Below are positions 27,993-36,277 of a DNA stretch of 64,000 bases, in pieces; within the stretch, counting starts at the first letter, position 1, and the number at the start of each line of letters is the position of its first letter. Source of the stretch: G965215055 sp965242685. Lineage in GTDB: Bacteria; Pseudomonadota; Gammaproteobacteria; UBA4575. A program made the position numbers and the translations under genes. The stretch is taken from the NCBI GenBank assembly GCA_965242685.1, contig OZ251487.1, forward strand, positions 992,001 to 1,056,000, read 5' to 3'. The notes beneath the pieces were generated by a model. It worked only from the letters and a program-made list of their open reading frames with translations, did not search any database and had not been told where the DNA came from.

Positions 27993-28168
27993 GTAAGCAT
28001 TGTAACATTTCCGACAAACGCGCCACCCGTTTTTACACTTCAAACGGGACTTCTACATGTATACAATAGCTACAGCATTCACAATGCCAAAGGCCTGACC
28101 ACAAGGCTACGCATTGCAACGTTCATCTAGCGACGATTCAAACCCCTTTACCTACCGCAACGTACAAG

Positions 28169-29038
28169 ATGGAGAAGTTGATCCTATTATGGAAATATTG
28201 CAAAGGCCTTTTATTTCATTTACTTCCTCATCACCCGTTGTCCCGGGTCACGTTCCGGCTGACACGTCTGGAAACGCCACTGAAAAATGCGGCTATACAC
28301 GTTTTCATCCGTATTTTCGACGTTGACATGAGCGAGGCAACCCACAAGGAAGCGAGAGAGTACCCATCCTTTAACGCATTCTTCACGCGCCGATTGACCG
28401 CCGGCGCGCGCCCCATCGCAGCGGATCCCGACGCCGTTGCCTGTCCCGCGGATGGCCGTATCAGTCAGATCGCCAATTATCGGAATCAACGGGCCATACA
28501 GGCAAAGGGACAATATTTCTCCATGCGGCAACTACTGGGCGACCCGGTTGAATATGGAACGCTATGCGAAAGCGGAAAATTTGCGACTATCTATCTGTCG
28601 CCCAAAGATTATCACCGCGTGCACATTCCCCTGGACGGAACGCTGGTGGAAATGATCCACGTACCGGGGCGCCTGTTTAGCGTCGCACCCTATTCCGCCG
28701 AAGTGATCGCCGGCCTATACACCCGCAATGAACGGGTAATATCTATCTTCAAGACGCTTGCGGGGTACATGGCCATCGTCATGGTGGGCGCCGTGAACGT
28801 CTCCGCCATCGAAACCTCCTGGGCGGGGCTGATAACGCCGCCGCGAGGCAAGCGGATACAAAGAAAAAAATACCCTGGCGTGAAACTTGAAAAAGGTGCG
28901 GAACTGGGCGTCTTCAACATGGGCTCAACCGTGGTGATGGCCTTTGAGTCCGATAACGTTTGCTGGGATGAAAAACTGTCCCCTCACCAGGCGGTACGGG
29001 TCGGGCAGCCGCTGGGCAGAATCGTAACCCCCTGCTAG
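28169..29038 (+). CDS. psd: Phosphatidylserine decarboxylase proenzyme
   Basis: Psd converts phosphatidylserine to phosphatidylethanolamine at the inner membrane. The enzyme self-cleaves at a serine that becomes the pyruvoyl group. The 289-residue product has YPSFNAFFTRRL, the PADGRI catalytic-aspartate block, YHRVHIP and the cleavage site FNMGSTVVMAFE, where the common form is LGST. The Gly-Ser-Thr of the cleavage site is preserved, so processing should still occur. It ends overlapping the convergent epmA by 4 bases. Confidence 0.95.
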   Translation: MEKLILLWKYCKGLLFHLLPHHPLSRVTFRLTRLETPLKNAAIHVFIRIFDVDMSEATHKEAREYPSFNAFFTRRLTAGARPIAADPDAVACPADGRISQIANYRNQRAIQAKGQYFSMRQLLGDPVEYGTLCESGKFATIYLSPKDYHRVHIPLDGTLVEMIHVPGRLFSVAPYSAEVIAGLYTRNERVISIFKTLAGYMAIVMVGAVNVSAIETSWAGLITPPRGKRIQRKKYPGVKLEKGAELGVFNMGSTVVMAFESDNVCWDEKLSPHQAVRVGQPLGRIVTPC

Positions 29039-30009
29039 GTGAGTGTAAGCACCTGTCTTATCTCGGTGACGCCCAGTAAGATCATCAATAACCGATCCAC
29101 GCCCATGGCAACGCCCGCGCATTCCGGCAGCCCCGCCCGTAGCGAAGCGATAAATTGCGGGTCAATCTCGGGACAGTCCTTGCCGGCCCGCCTGCGTAGA
29201 CGATGATCTTCCTCAAAACGCCGGAGCTGCTCCCGTGCGTCGGTCAATTCCCGAAAGCCGTTTGCAAGCTCGACATTGCCCAGATAAAGCTCAAAGCGCT
29301 CCGCCATGCCGTCATCGTTGATCTTTGCCAGTGCCGCGTGTTGTGCCGGAAAATGGTATATAAAAGTCAAACGATCCGCCGGTAATCGCGGGGCGATGAT
29401 CTGGTCAAGAAATAGATCCTGGTACTCCCGTATTGACAGGCCGGCGGCCGGCGCAAGCCCCGCCGTTTTACCGACGCGCACATATTCCGAAGGCGTTGCC
29501 AGACAGGGATCAAGCCCGCAATAATCCCTGAATGCGTCCCGGCATGTAATAAATGAAGTTTCGGCAAGTCCGGGCAACGACTCTTTCACCAAACTTCTCA
29601 CCAGTTCGTCTACCTCGCGCATCAGGTCATGGTGACTCCAGCCGATGCGATACCATTCAAGCATGGTAAATTCCGGGTGGTGATACCGGCCCTTTTCCGC
29701 CGCCCTGAATACCTTGCAAAGCTGGTATATGTCGCATTTGAAAAATGCCAACAATCTCTTCATGGCATATTCCGGCGAAGTGTGCAGATACGCCCGCCGG
29801 TCACCGTCTACGATCATGCTGTCGATATACGGATCGGTAACGGTGTAATGGTTGACGATGGGCGTCTCGACCTCCAGCACGTTGCGAACTGCAAAAAACT
29901 CACGAATCCGTGTATAGAGCTGGGCGCGCACCTTAAGCCCTCGCAATGAAACGGGCGGCCTCTGGTCATCGGGAACGGAAATGTCGTTATCCAAGGGAAT
30001 ACGTTGCAA
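29035..30009 (-). CDS. epmA: EF-P--(R)-beta-lysine ligase EpmA (PoxA/GenX)
   Basis: EpmA is a truncated class II lysyl-tRNA synthetase paralogue that attaches (R)-beta-lysine to EF-P. The 324-residue protein lacks an anticodon-binding domain, as expected. Class II motifs are visible: motif 2 around FTMLEWYRIGWSHHDLM and motif 3 at GVAMGVDRLLMILLG. It lies 58 bp downstream of efp on the same strand, next to its substrate and to epmB. Confidence 0.95.
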   Translation of the reverse strand: MQRIPLDNDISVPDDQRPPVSLRGLKVRAQLYTRIREFFAVRNVLEVETPIVNHYTVTDPYIDSMIVDGDRRAYLHTSPEYAMKRLLAFFKCDIYQLCKVFRAAEKGRYHHPEFTMLEWYRIGWSHHDLMREVDELVRSLVKESLPGLAETSFITCRDAFRDYCGLDPCLATPSEYVRVGKTAGLAPAAGLSIREYQDLFLDQIIAPRLPADRLTFIYHFPAQHAALAKINDDGMAERFELYLGNVELANGFRELTDAREQLRRFEEDHRLRRRAGKDCPEIDPQFIASLRAGLPECAGVAMGVDRLLMILLGVTEIRQVLTLT

Positions 30010-30067
30010 GTCAAACGAGTGTGTCGCAACCCGAACGGACTATGAAATCAATGCCTCCCCCGCACCT

Positions 30068-30634
30068 TTATTTGGCACGCGATACATATTCCGCAGTGCG
30101 CGTATTGATGCGCAACACCTCTCCCTCTTCGATAAACAGGGGTACCTTGACGACCGCCCCCGTCTCCAGAGTAGCGGGCTTGCTGCCGCCAACGGCGGTA
30201 TCGCCACGCACGCCGGGATCGGTACGCGTGATCTTCAACTCGACAAAATTGGGGGGCATTACGCTCAACGGCGCGCCGTCCAGCAAGGTTACGCAACAGG
30301 TTTCCTGGCCCTTCAGCCACTGTACGGCATCCCCCATGGCGTCCCTGCTTGCCGCATACTGTTCGTAGGAGTCAGGCTCCATGAAGTGCCACTGCTCGCC
30401 GTCGTTGTACAGATATTGCATGTCTTTATCCGTCACGTCGGCGGCAGCAACGGATTCACCGGATTTGAACGTGCGGTCTAGCACCCGGCCGGTTTTCAGA
30501 TTACGCAGCCTAACCCGATTGAAGGCCTGCCCCTTGCCGGGCTTTATAAACTCGTTTTCAATGATGGTATACGGGTCGCCATCCAGATCAATCTTCAGAC
30601 CGGCTTGAAACTCGTTGGTATTGTATGTGGCCAC
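30068..30634 (-). CDS. efp: Translation elongation factor P
   Basis: EF-P rescues ribosomes stalled at polyproline. The 188-residue product matches the E. coli length exactly. The modified residue is Lys34 in IKPGKGQAF, the form used for beta-lysylation. The start is GTG at 30634, giving (M)ATYNTNEF; the longer ATG-initiated frame would run into epmB on the other strand. With epmA and epmB alongside, the EF-P activation set for lysylation is complete here (epmC, the hydroxylase, is not in the window). Confidence 0.95.
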   Translation of the reverse strand: MATYNTNEFQAGLKIDLDGDPYTIIENEFIKPGKGQAFNRVRLRNLKTGRVLDRTFKSGESVAAADVTDKDMQYLYNDGEQWHFMEPDSYEQYAASRDAMGDAVQWLKGQETCCVTLLDGAPLSVMPPNFVELKITRTDPGVRGDTAVGGSKPATLETGAVVKVPLFIEEGEVLRINTRTAEYVSRAK

Positions 30635-30659
30635 GTGTGAACCATAAAATTGCGTATCG

Positions 30660-31679
30660 ATGGATATATCCAGTTTAACACGAGAGCCATGCGACGCCGA
30701 ACCTGTTTGGCAACGACAGTACCGGGACGCCATAACCAGCATAGCCGCACTTTGCGATGCACTGGAACTGAAGCCGGAGCAATTATCGCCGAGCCATTCC
30801 GCCGCACGACAATTCCCCCTTCGGGTGCCTCGGTCTTACGTCCGGCGCATGTCAAAATCCGACCCGCGAGACCCTCTGCTGCTACAAGTATTGCCGCATA
30901 CGGACGAAGACGCTCAAACGGCGGGCTTCGGCACCGACCCGTTGGCGGAATTGACCAAACTTAAAAGCCCCGGACTGTTGCAAAAATATCACGGGCGCGC
31001 CCTGCTGCTGGTAACCGGCTGCTGCGGTATTCATTGCCGCTATTGCTTTCGCCGACACTTCCCGTACTCCATGCAAAATCCCCGACGGGACGGTTGGCAA
31101 CAGGCACTCGACGAGATCGCCGAAGATACCAACATCACCGAGATAATACTGAGCGGAGGCGACCCGTTGGTCTTGCGTGACGGCGAACTTGCCGAACTGA
31201 TCGCAAGACTGGAATCAATTCCACACGTCAGGCGATTGCGCATTCATACGCGCTTGCTGGTGGTCATTCCGGCGCGCATTAACCAAGAACTGATCGCCTG
31301 GATCAACGACACCGCCCTGAACGTGGTAATCGTATTGCACGCCAATCATGCCCGGGAAATAAACGCCTCATTGCGAGATAAACTACAGACGCTATGCGCG
31401 GCAAAGTGCACGGTATTGAATCAAAGCGTGTTGCTGCGGGGCGTCAACGACAACCCCGAGGCCCTGATCCGGTTGAGTGAAAAGCTGTTTCAGGCGGGCG
31501 TCATGCCCTACTACCTTCACCTGCTGGATAAGGTACAGGGGGCCGCACATTTTGAAGTCGGCGAAACCGAGGCGCGCCGCATCATGCGCGAAGTGGCGGC
31601 CAAATTACCCGGCTATCTGGTGCCGAGACTGGCAAAGGAAGAACCGGGACAGGCCGGCAAGACGCTGATCGCATTTTAA
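30660..31679 (+). CDS. epmB: EF-P beta-lysylation protein EpmB (lysine 2,3-aminomutase family)
   Basis: EpmB is a radical-SAM, PLP-dependent enzyme that turns (S)-lysine into (R)-beta-lysine for EpmA. The SAM cluster cysteines are Cys122, Cys126 and Cys129 (CGIHCRYC). Glycine-rich SGGDPLVL and the PLP-lysine block LLDKVQGAAHF are present. Length is 339 residues. It is divergent from efp with only 25 bp between the two start codons, so their promoters must overlap the opposing coding sequences. Confidence 0.95.
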   Translation: MDISSLTREPCDAEPVWQRQYRDAITSIAALCDALELKPEQLSPSHSAARQFPLRVPRSYVRRMSKSDPRDPLLLQVLPHTDEDAQTAGFGTDPLAELTKLKSPGLLQKYHGRALLLVTGCCGIHCRYCFRRHFPYSMQNPRRDGWQQALDEIAEDTNITEIILSGGDPLVLRDGELAELIARLESIPHVRRLRIHTRLLVVIPARINQELIAWINDTALNVVIVLHANHAREINASLRDKLQTLCAAKCTVLNQSVLLRGVNDNPEALIRLSEKLFQAGVMPYYLHLLDKVQGAAHFEVGETEARRIMREVAAKLPGYLVPRLAKEEPGQAGKTLIAF

Positions 31680-31706
31680 GCACGACGACAATTTTGCAAG
31701 AGACAG

Positions 31707-34700
31707 CTACCCGTCATTCAAAACATCCTTAATAACTCGTTGCAGACACTTGGGATCATCATTCAGGAAATAAACACCCTGCTTTTCCCGTTCGTGCGGG
31801 AGACGGGGATCATCACCGATCTCACTGGACGCCGTGACCGACAAGACGTAGGCGTGCAGATATAGGTTCGGATCGATTTCATGCACTTTTGTTTCAATCT
31901 TCTTGATCTCTGTATGCAGCCGCACTTTCTTACGTTCTTTCGGGCCGTACCGAACCAGCCCTTTCGGATCGAGAAAGATAACGTGTTGGTGGTCGCCGTC
32001 CTTGAGCCAGACGATGAAGTCGGGGTAATAGTCAAAGTCGTCGAAAAACGAGATCCCTCGCCCGCGTGACCGGTTACGGATCAAGTACAGTTCCCGGCCC
32101 CGCAACCAAGGATTCTGGTTTGTCGCCAGTTTGTCCAACTCTTCGACCACTTTCTTTTCATTCCTGTCCAAGGGAACGGGCTGTACCGTAACCTTGCAAT
32201 CCTTGTCGGCATACAAAAGTGGCGTATAGGCATGGGTGTCAGTCATAATGCCGCCCAGCTTCAGGCTAGAGAAGTACTGGACGCTCTCCCTCAAGCTATG
32301 GATATCCTCGATCAATTTTTCTTCCTTGACATCCACCGTGATCCGATACTCCTTTACATGATTGGCATCTTCCGGATCCAGCGTCACCACCTCGATATTT
32401 TTGCTTTCCCATTGCCGGCGCTTTTTGCGCCAGAAACGGTCGGCGTATTCGGTGATCAGGTCAACGGCGACGGCCTCCAGCCTGTGCACGTCCGCAAAGT
32501 CCCTGATCTCCCGCTGTGCGGGCGGCATCAAAAGCTCGTACCAGTCAGGATTCTCCAATAATGCGTCGACGGTCTCCCGTTCAATGGCAAGGTTGTGCCA
32601 GCCCTTCTGTCGTTTGCGCACTAGCAGTTTGTCGTAGATACGCGTCCTGTTGAAAAAGGGGACAAAAGGCGTGATCTTAAATCGATCTTTCTGTTGCTCG
32701 GGAACGTCACGCGCCTCGCCGGACGCCACAGCCTGTAGTTGCGAATACAAGTCCAGTCTCACAACGGGATCACTATTCGGGATCGGAAAGACCGGGCGCT
32801 CGGCGGAGAATGCAAATTTCTGATCCCCCTTGACACGTATCAGCTTGAGATCGGGTTTCTTGCCAAAGTTCCAGGTGGTGGGCAGCCGAATCGTCTCGCA
32901 CTCTTCGCGCATCCCTTCCCGTTTTAATAGATCGCGGAAGGTTCGCATGTAATTGGCGCGCAAGCCGAAAATATACAGCGTTTCCAGTTCGTCAAGTCCG
33001 GCGGTGTCCCGCGGCAGTTCGGTGGCACCGCTTTTAAGATGACGCTTGAGGCTCATGTTCCAGCCCTTCAGGCGCACGCCGCGCCCGAACATCTGAATGA
33101 TCTCGGGGCCTTCGCCGACGCCGACGTGCATCAGCCCCATGGTACTGACGCGCCAGGAGTTCCAGCCGGCGACAAAGCGCCGCGCACCGATGACCACGTT
33201 TATCGTCGAGTCCGTTTCATCGACTTTATGGAACAGCCTGCCGGTAAAGCCCATCTCGCGCTCCACTTCGAGGTCGGGATGCGGGTCTTGGGTAAGTAGT
33301 TTGTTGTAGAGCTTTTGCGAATCACCGACATTGATCATGCCGAACGGGGCATTGTCGCCGGCACGCAAATGCAATTCACCTTCGCCGGCGGTAAGATAAA
33401 CGACGTGCAAACGCCCCGCGCCGTGGAACAGCGTCTCGCATAGATCGGCATAAAGGTCTTCGTCGGACTGCGACAGGTGAGGAAACCGGCCGGCGAAATA
33501 GTCTTTGCCGGCGTCATCGGTCAAGCCCGATTCTGCGGCCAACAGACGGGTGATCATCGGGCGCACCTCGTCCCCGTTCGCCAATACCCAGCCAAGAAAT
33601 TCCAGGATCTCGACGACGTCTGATCTGGTCTTCTCGTTGTCCGCCGCGCTTGAGCCGGTCACGGTTTTGCCGAGAAACACCCACAGCGGCTTTGCCAAGT
33701 TAAAGGCACTCCATTCGACATGTTTATCGCGCCATAATCGACATTGCTGATAGAAGGTCAACAGGCAGCCGAGCAGGTACATTTTACTGTTCTCATCTTC
33801 CGCGCCCTGCGGAAGATTCGAGATGGCGTAATCCTTGCCGTAGCCATCGCTATGAAAGCGGTGATAGGAATAATCGAACAGCAGACATTTGCCGTAGGCG
33901 TTCAGCATGTCTTCGTCTTTTCTCGTCACTTGGTTGAAGGTGGCCGAGTATTCAAACGTGAAGCCGTCGCGGGAAAGCTCCTTGCGGTGCTTGCGCCATA
34001 CCTTGCCGTCCGCACCCAAGTGTCCCTCGTCCACCAGCACCAGGTTGTTACTTTCAAAATCCTTTATCGAGACGCGCTTTATGCCCTTCTTCTCGGCCAG
34101 CTTGTTCAGGTCGATGATCTCGACGGGCGCCAGCAGGTCGGCGCCGGCATCACCTGAAAACAGGCGCGCATCCAGGCCGCTGGTATGCAGTTCGCGTTGA
34201 TGTTGCGCCGACATCCGCTCGTTCGGCGTCAGCAGAATGATGTTGTTCAGTCGTTCACCGGCGCCATCCAGATAATGCCGATATTGCAGGATATGGGCGT
34301 GCATGAGCAACGTCTTGCCGGAACCGGTGGCACTCTGAAACGCGACGGTGGACAGGTCGCCCTCCGTGTAGTCCGGCATGGCAAAGGTCAATCGGTCTTG
34401 CGCCTTTTCCTCGTTCAAGTCGGCACACAGGGTCTCGGCGTCATCGAAATACCGGTACAAATAATGCTCGGTGAACAACAGCGCAAGCCACTGATGGGGC
34501 TTCCAAACGCGATCATGCTCCCTCGTCATGCGCAAACGGCGGCTGTGTTCTGTGATATTGGCATCGTACTCGGCGAACCGCTGGCGGGAGATTCGTGCGC
34601 GGCCCGAATAGAACGTCTGCACATATTCACTCTCGCCGCCGGAGTCAAACTCGGGTCGAACGTCGCGCAGCTGCTCAAGCATCTTGTCCACGTCTTCATA

Positions 34701-34784
34701 GCCGAACTCGCGGCAGATAAAACGGTGCAAAACGAGGCGGTTTTGGAGAGAGGCGTTGACTGTTCGACGACGAGACGGCATCAA
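31707..34784 (-). CDS. Type III restriction-modification system, restriction/helicase subunit (Res)
   Basis: Res uses ATP to translocate or signal along DNA and cuts when two unmodified sites are met; it works only in complex with Mod. The 1025-residue product has Walker A SATGSGKT at 151-158, a DEGH-type Walker B (LVDEGHLGADG), helicase motif VI QMFGRGVRL, and a C-terminal PD-(D/E)xK nuclease region (YYPDFIVWLKDG...LDPKG). It is intact with no stop or frameshift. In the same strand order it follows the mod pieces, with the AbiJ-like gene and an opposite-strand HTH gene in between. Because Mod is frame-broken at its poly-G tract, Res is predicted to be inactive in this sequenced state. Confidence 0.88.
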   Translation of the reverse strand: MMPSRRRTVNASLQNRLVLHRFICREFGYEDVDKMLEQLRDVRPEFDSGGESEYVQTFYSGRARISRQRFAEYDANITEHSRRLRMTREHDRVWKPHQWLALLFTEHYLYRYFDDAETLCADLNEEKAQDRLTFAMPDYTEGDLSTVAFQSATGSGKTLLMHAHILQYRHYLDGAGERLNNIILLTPNERMSAQHQRELHTSGLDARLFSGDAGADLLAPVEIIDLNKLAEKKGIKRVSIKDFESNNLVLVDEGHLGADGKVWRKHRKELSRDGFTFEYSATFNQVTRKDEDMLNAYGKCLLFDYSYHRFHSDGYGKDYAISNLPQGAEDENSKMYLLGCLLTFYQQCRLWRDKHVEWSAFNLAKPLWVFLGKTVTGSSAADNEKTRSDVVEILEFLGWVLANGDEVRPMITRLLAAESGLTDDAGKDYFAGRFPHLSQSDEDLYADLCETLFHGAGRLHVVYLTAGEGELHLRAGDNAPFGMINVGDSQKLYNKLLTQDPHPDLEVEREMGFTGRLFHKVDETDSTINVVIGARRFVAGWNSWRVSTMGLMHVGVGEGPEIIQMFGRGVRLKGWNMSLKRHLKSGATELPRDTAGLDELETLYIFGLRANYMRTFRDLLKREGMREECETIRLPTTWNFGKKPDLKLIRVKGDQKFAFSAERPVFPIPNSDPVVRLDLYSQLQAVASGEARDVPEQQKDRFKITPFVPFFNRTRIYDKLLVRKRQKGWHNLAIERETVDALLENPDWYELLMPPAQREIRDFADVHRLEAVAVDLITEYADRFWRKKRRQWESKNIEVVTLDPEDANHVKEYRITVDVKEEKLIEDIHSLRESVQYFSSLKLGGIMTDTHAYTPLLYADKDCKVTVQPVPLDRNEKKVVEELDKLATNQNPWLRGRELYLIRNRSRGRGISFFDDFDYYPDFIVWLKDGDHQHVIFLDPKGLVRYGPKERKKVRLHTEIKKIETKVHEIDPNLYLHAYVLSVTASSEIGDDPRLPHEREKQGVYFLNDDPKCLQRVIKDVLNDG

Positions 34785-34866
34785 AGAAATGTTTTCACGA
34801 CAAGAGTTGCTGACACTGAAAGATTAAGGTTACAGGAAAAGTATAAATGCTTGTCTAAAAATTTTC

Positions 34867-34893
34867 TTGACGTGTGTCTCTGATATGAGACAC
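34867..34893 (+). promoter_or_regulatory. Candidate promoter and operator palindrome before the antitoxin-like gene
   Basis: A -35-like TTGACG (34867-34872) is followed by a perfect 7-bp inverted repeat, GTGTCTC (34874-34880) and GAGACAC (34887-34893), separated by TGATAT. It lies 30 bp before the start at 34923, in the divergent gap shared with res. The -10 match is weak. The position and symmetry fit an autoregulatory operator for a dimeric HTH protein. Confidence 0.5.
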
Positions 34894-34922
34894 TAAGCAA
34901 CTTTATTTAGAGTGAGCACCTA

Positions 34923-35204
34923 ATGACAAAAGAAAAACTAACGCCCTTCGACATCGTTGATCACCTGGATAGCGACGAGGCAATCAATGAATACCTGAGA
35001 CTTGTTATGGAAGAAGATGACCCCAAATATCTGATACATGCACTTGGCAAGGTTGCACGTGCAAGGGGGATGACAACCGTAGCGGAACAGGCCAATCTGG
35101 GTAGACAAAATCTTTATAAGGCACTTTCCGGGAAAAGCTATCCGAGGGTTGATACCTTTTTCAAAGTGCTTAAAGCACTGGACGTGCGGCTTACCGTGGC
35201 GTAA
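34923..35204 (+). CDS. Addiction-module antidote-like HTH protein (solitary)
   Basis: A 93-residue protein resembling the HigA-type 'putative addiction module antidote' family. Its N-terminal part FDIVDHLDSDEAINEYLRLVMEE is followed by a helix-turn-helix region GMTTVAEQANLGRQNLYKALSGKSYPRVDTFFKVLKAL. In that family a RelE/HigB-like toxin gene is expected immediately upstream. Here the upstream 138 bp holds no such gene and the downstream gene is convergent. It sits inside the type III island facing away from res. It may be an orphan antitoxin or act as a controller of the island, which is inference from position and the nearby palindrome. Confidence 0.75.
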   Translation: MTKEKLTPFDIVDHLDSDEAINEYLRLVMEEDDPKYLIHALGKVARARGMTTVAEQANLGRQNLYKALSGKSYPRVDTFFKVLKALDVRLTVA

Positions 35205-35267
35205 ATCGGGGATATTTCGGTGAAAATTTTTCCTGATTTGACGGTTTTTTGACGGTCGGCCCGCGGA

Positions 35268-35285
35268 GAACGCATAAATGCGTTC
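35268..35285. repeat. Perfect stem-loop between convergent genes
   Basis: GAACGCA (35268-35274) pairs with TGCGTTC (35279-35285) around a TAAA loop. It lies between the ends of the antitoxin-like gene and the AbiJ-like gene. There is no U-run on either strand, so it may aid termination only weakly or protect 3' ends. Confidence 0.35.
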
Positions 35286-35302
35286 CGTATAACTGGCGGC
35301 GG

Positions 35303-36259
35303 TTAGTTTCCTGATGGTTTCGGCGGTGTCCTCTGTTTTTCCAATTCGCGGTGTTTGCTCACCAGATAGGCGGCGAAGGAGGCACAAGCACCAAACATGA
35401 ACACAGCCTCGTCCACATCAACGTCGGATGAGTCTTTGTCAATCAGGGCATGGCGAATTCCCTGCTCGTCACTCGTATACCCGTATAGGTTGCCGAACGC
35501 CTGTTTGAGTGCCCCATGCCTCAGTAATTCGGCCTTTTCGAGCGAATTCAGTGCTTCCCCAAGTGTTTTCGCCTTTGGGTCAATTTTGCGCGCGACGGAT
35601 TCGACGGCATGAATGCTGTCGGCGATGGAATCCGCATATTGTTGCGCATTGATATGTTCCGCCGCCTGGCGCAGGTGTGTGGCGGCACCTTCCATGCCAC
35701 CTTCCTGGATGGTTTCGATGGCTTTTTGCGTAGCTTCGCCGGCTTCCATACTTGCTCGGGGGACAATGGTTGGACGTCCGCCTATCTCAACAACGTGATA
35801 GGCGATGCGTGCTTCATCGAAAGCACGTATCAGGTTTTCACGTAAGGTTGGCGGGCACTCCTCGTGTTGAAGGAAATATTCGATGAAGGTTAAAACCTCA
35901 TCATATTCCTTTTGCAGAATTGTATTCTCAGCAAGACCAAAACTATCCTTAGCAAGGGCAGCATTTATAATATGCCCGTCAATACTTCTACTCAGGCTAA
36001 AATCAACCAGGCTAAAAAAACCCAAAGGTTTATCATGAGGTTTATACAAAACTTCAGGTTTATACTTTAAGAGTACATTGCTTATAGGCGCCACATAAGG
36101 GTATTTCAATACTTGGATTTCACGATCCACATAGAACCAAATCAATTGGCGAAATTTATCTGAAATTTCCCCGATCTGCATAGGTTCAGGCAAAGGTGCT
36201 TTTCCTTCTCGTTGCGAGAAAGTCTGTTTGTAAAAGTCTTTGCTGTTTTCTTTTTCCAT
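35303..36259 (-). CDS. AbiJ-like protein (AbiJ_NTD4 plus HEPN-type C-terminus)
   Basis: A 318-residue soluble protein. The N-terminus (FSQREGKAPLPEPMQIGEISDKFRQLIWFYV) matches the pattern of the AbiJ N-terminal domain 4 family. The C-terminal half is helical and ends in a block (YGYTSDEQGIRHALIDKD...EAVFMFGACASFAAYLV) typical of HEPN-like abortive-infection proteins. Such proteins are linked to phage defence, and the HEPN part is often an RNase. It starts 19 bp after the mod stop, so it is likely co-transcribed with mod and affected by mod read-through. The family call comes from remembered motifs only. Confidence 0.7.
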   Translation of the reverse strand: MEKENSKDFYKQTFSQREGKAPLPEPMQIGEISDKFRQLIWFYVDREIQVLKYPYVAPISNVLLKYKPEVLYKPHDKPLGFFSLVDFSLSRSIDGHIINAALAKDSFGLAENTILQKEYDEVLTFIEYFLQHEECPPTLRENLIRAFDEARIAYHVVEIGGRPTIVPRASMEAGEATQKAIETIQEGGMEGAATHLRQAAEHINAQQYADSIADSIHAVESVARKIDPKAKTLGEALNSLEKAELLRHGALKQAFGNLYGYTSDEQGIRHALIDKDSSDVDVDEAVFMFGACASFAAYLVSKHRELEKQRTPPKPSGN

Positions 36260-36277
36260 CTTTGTTTCCTTTTCCCA

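Noticed and set aside
26943..28130. 395-codon plus-strand frame opposite aroC
   Set aside because: It is antisense to a well-supported chorismate synthase gene and has no recognisable domain.
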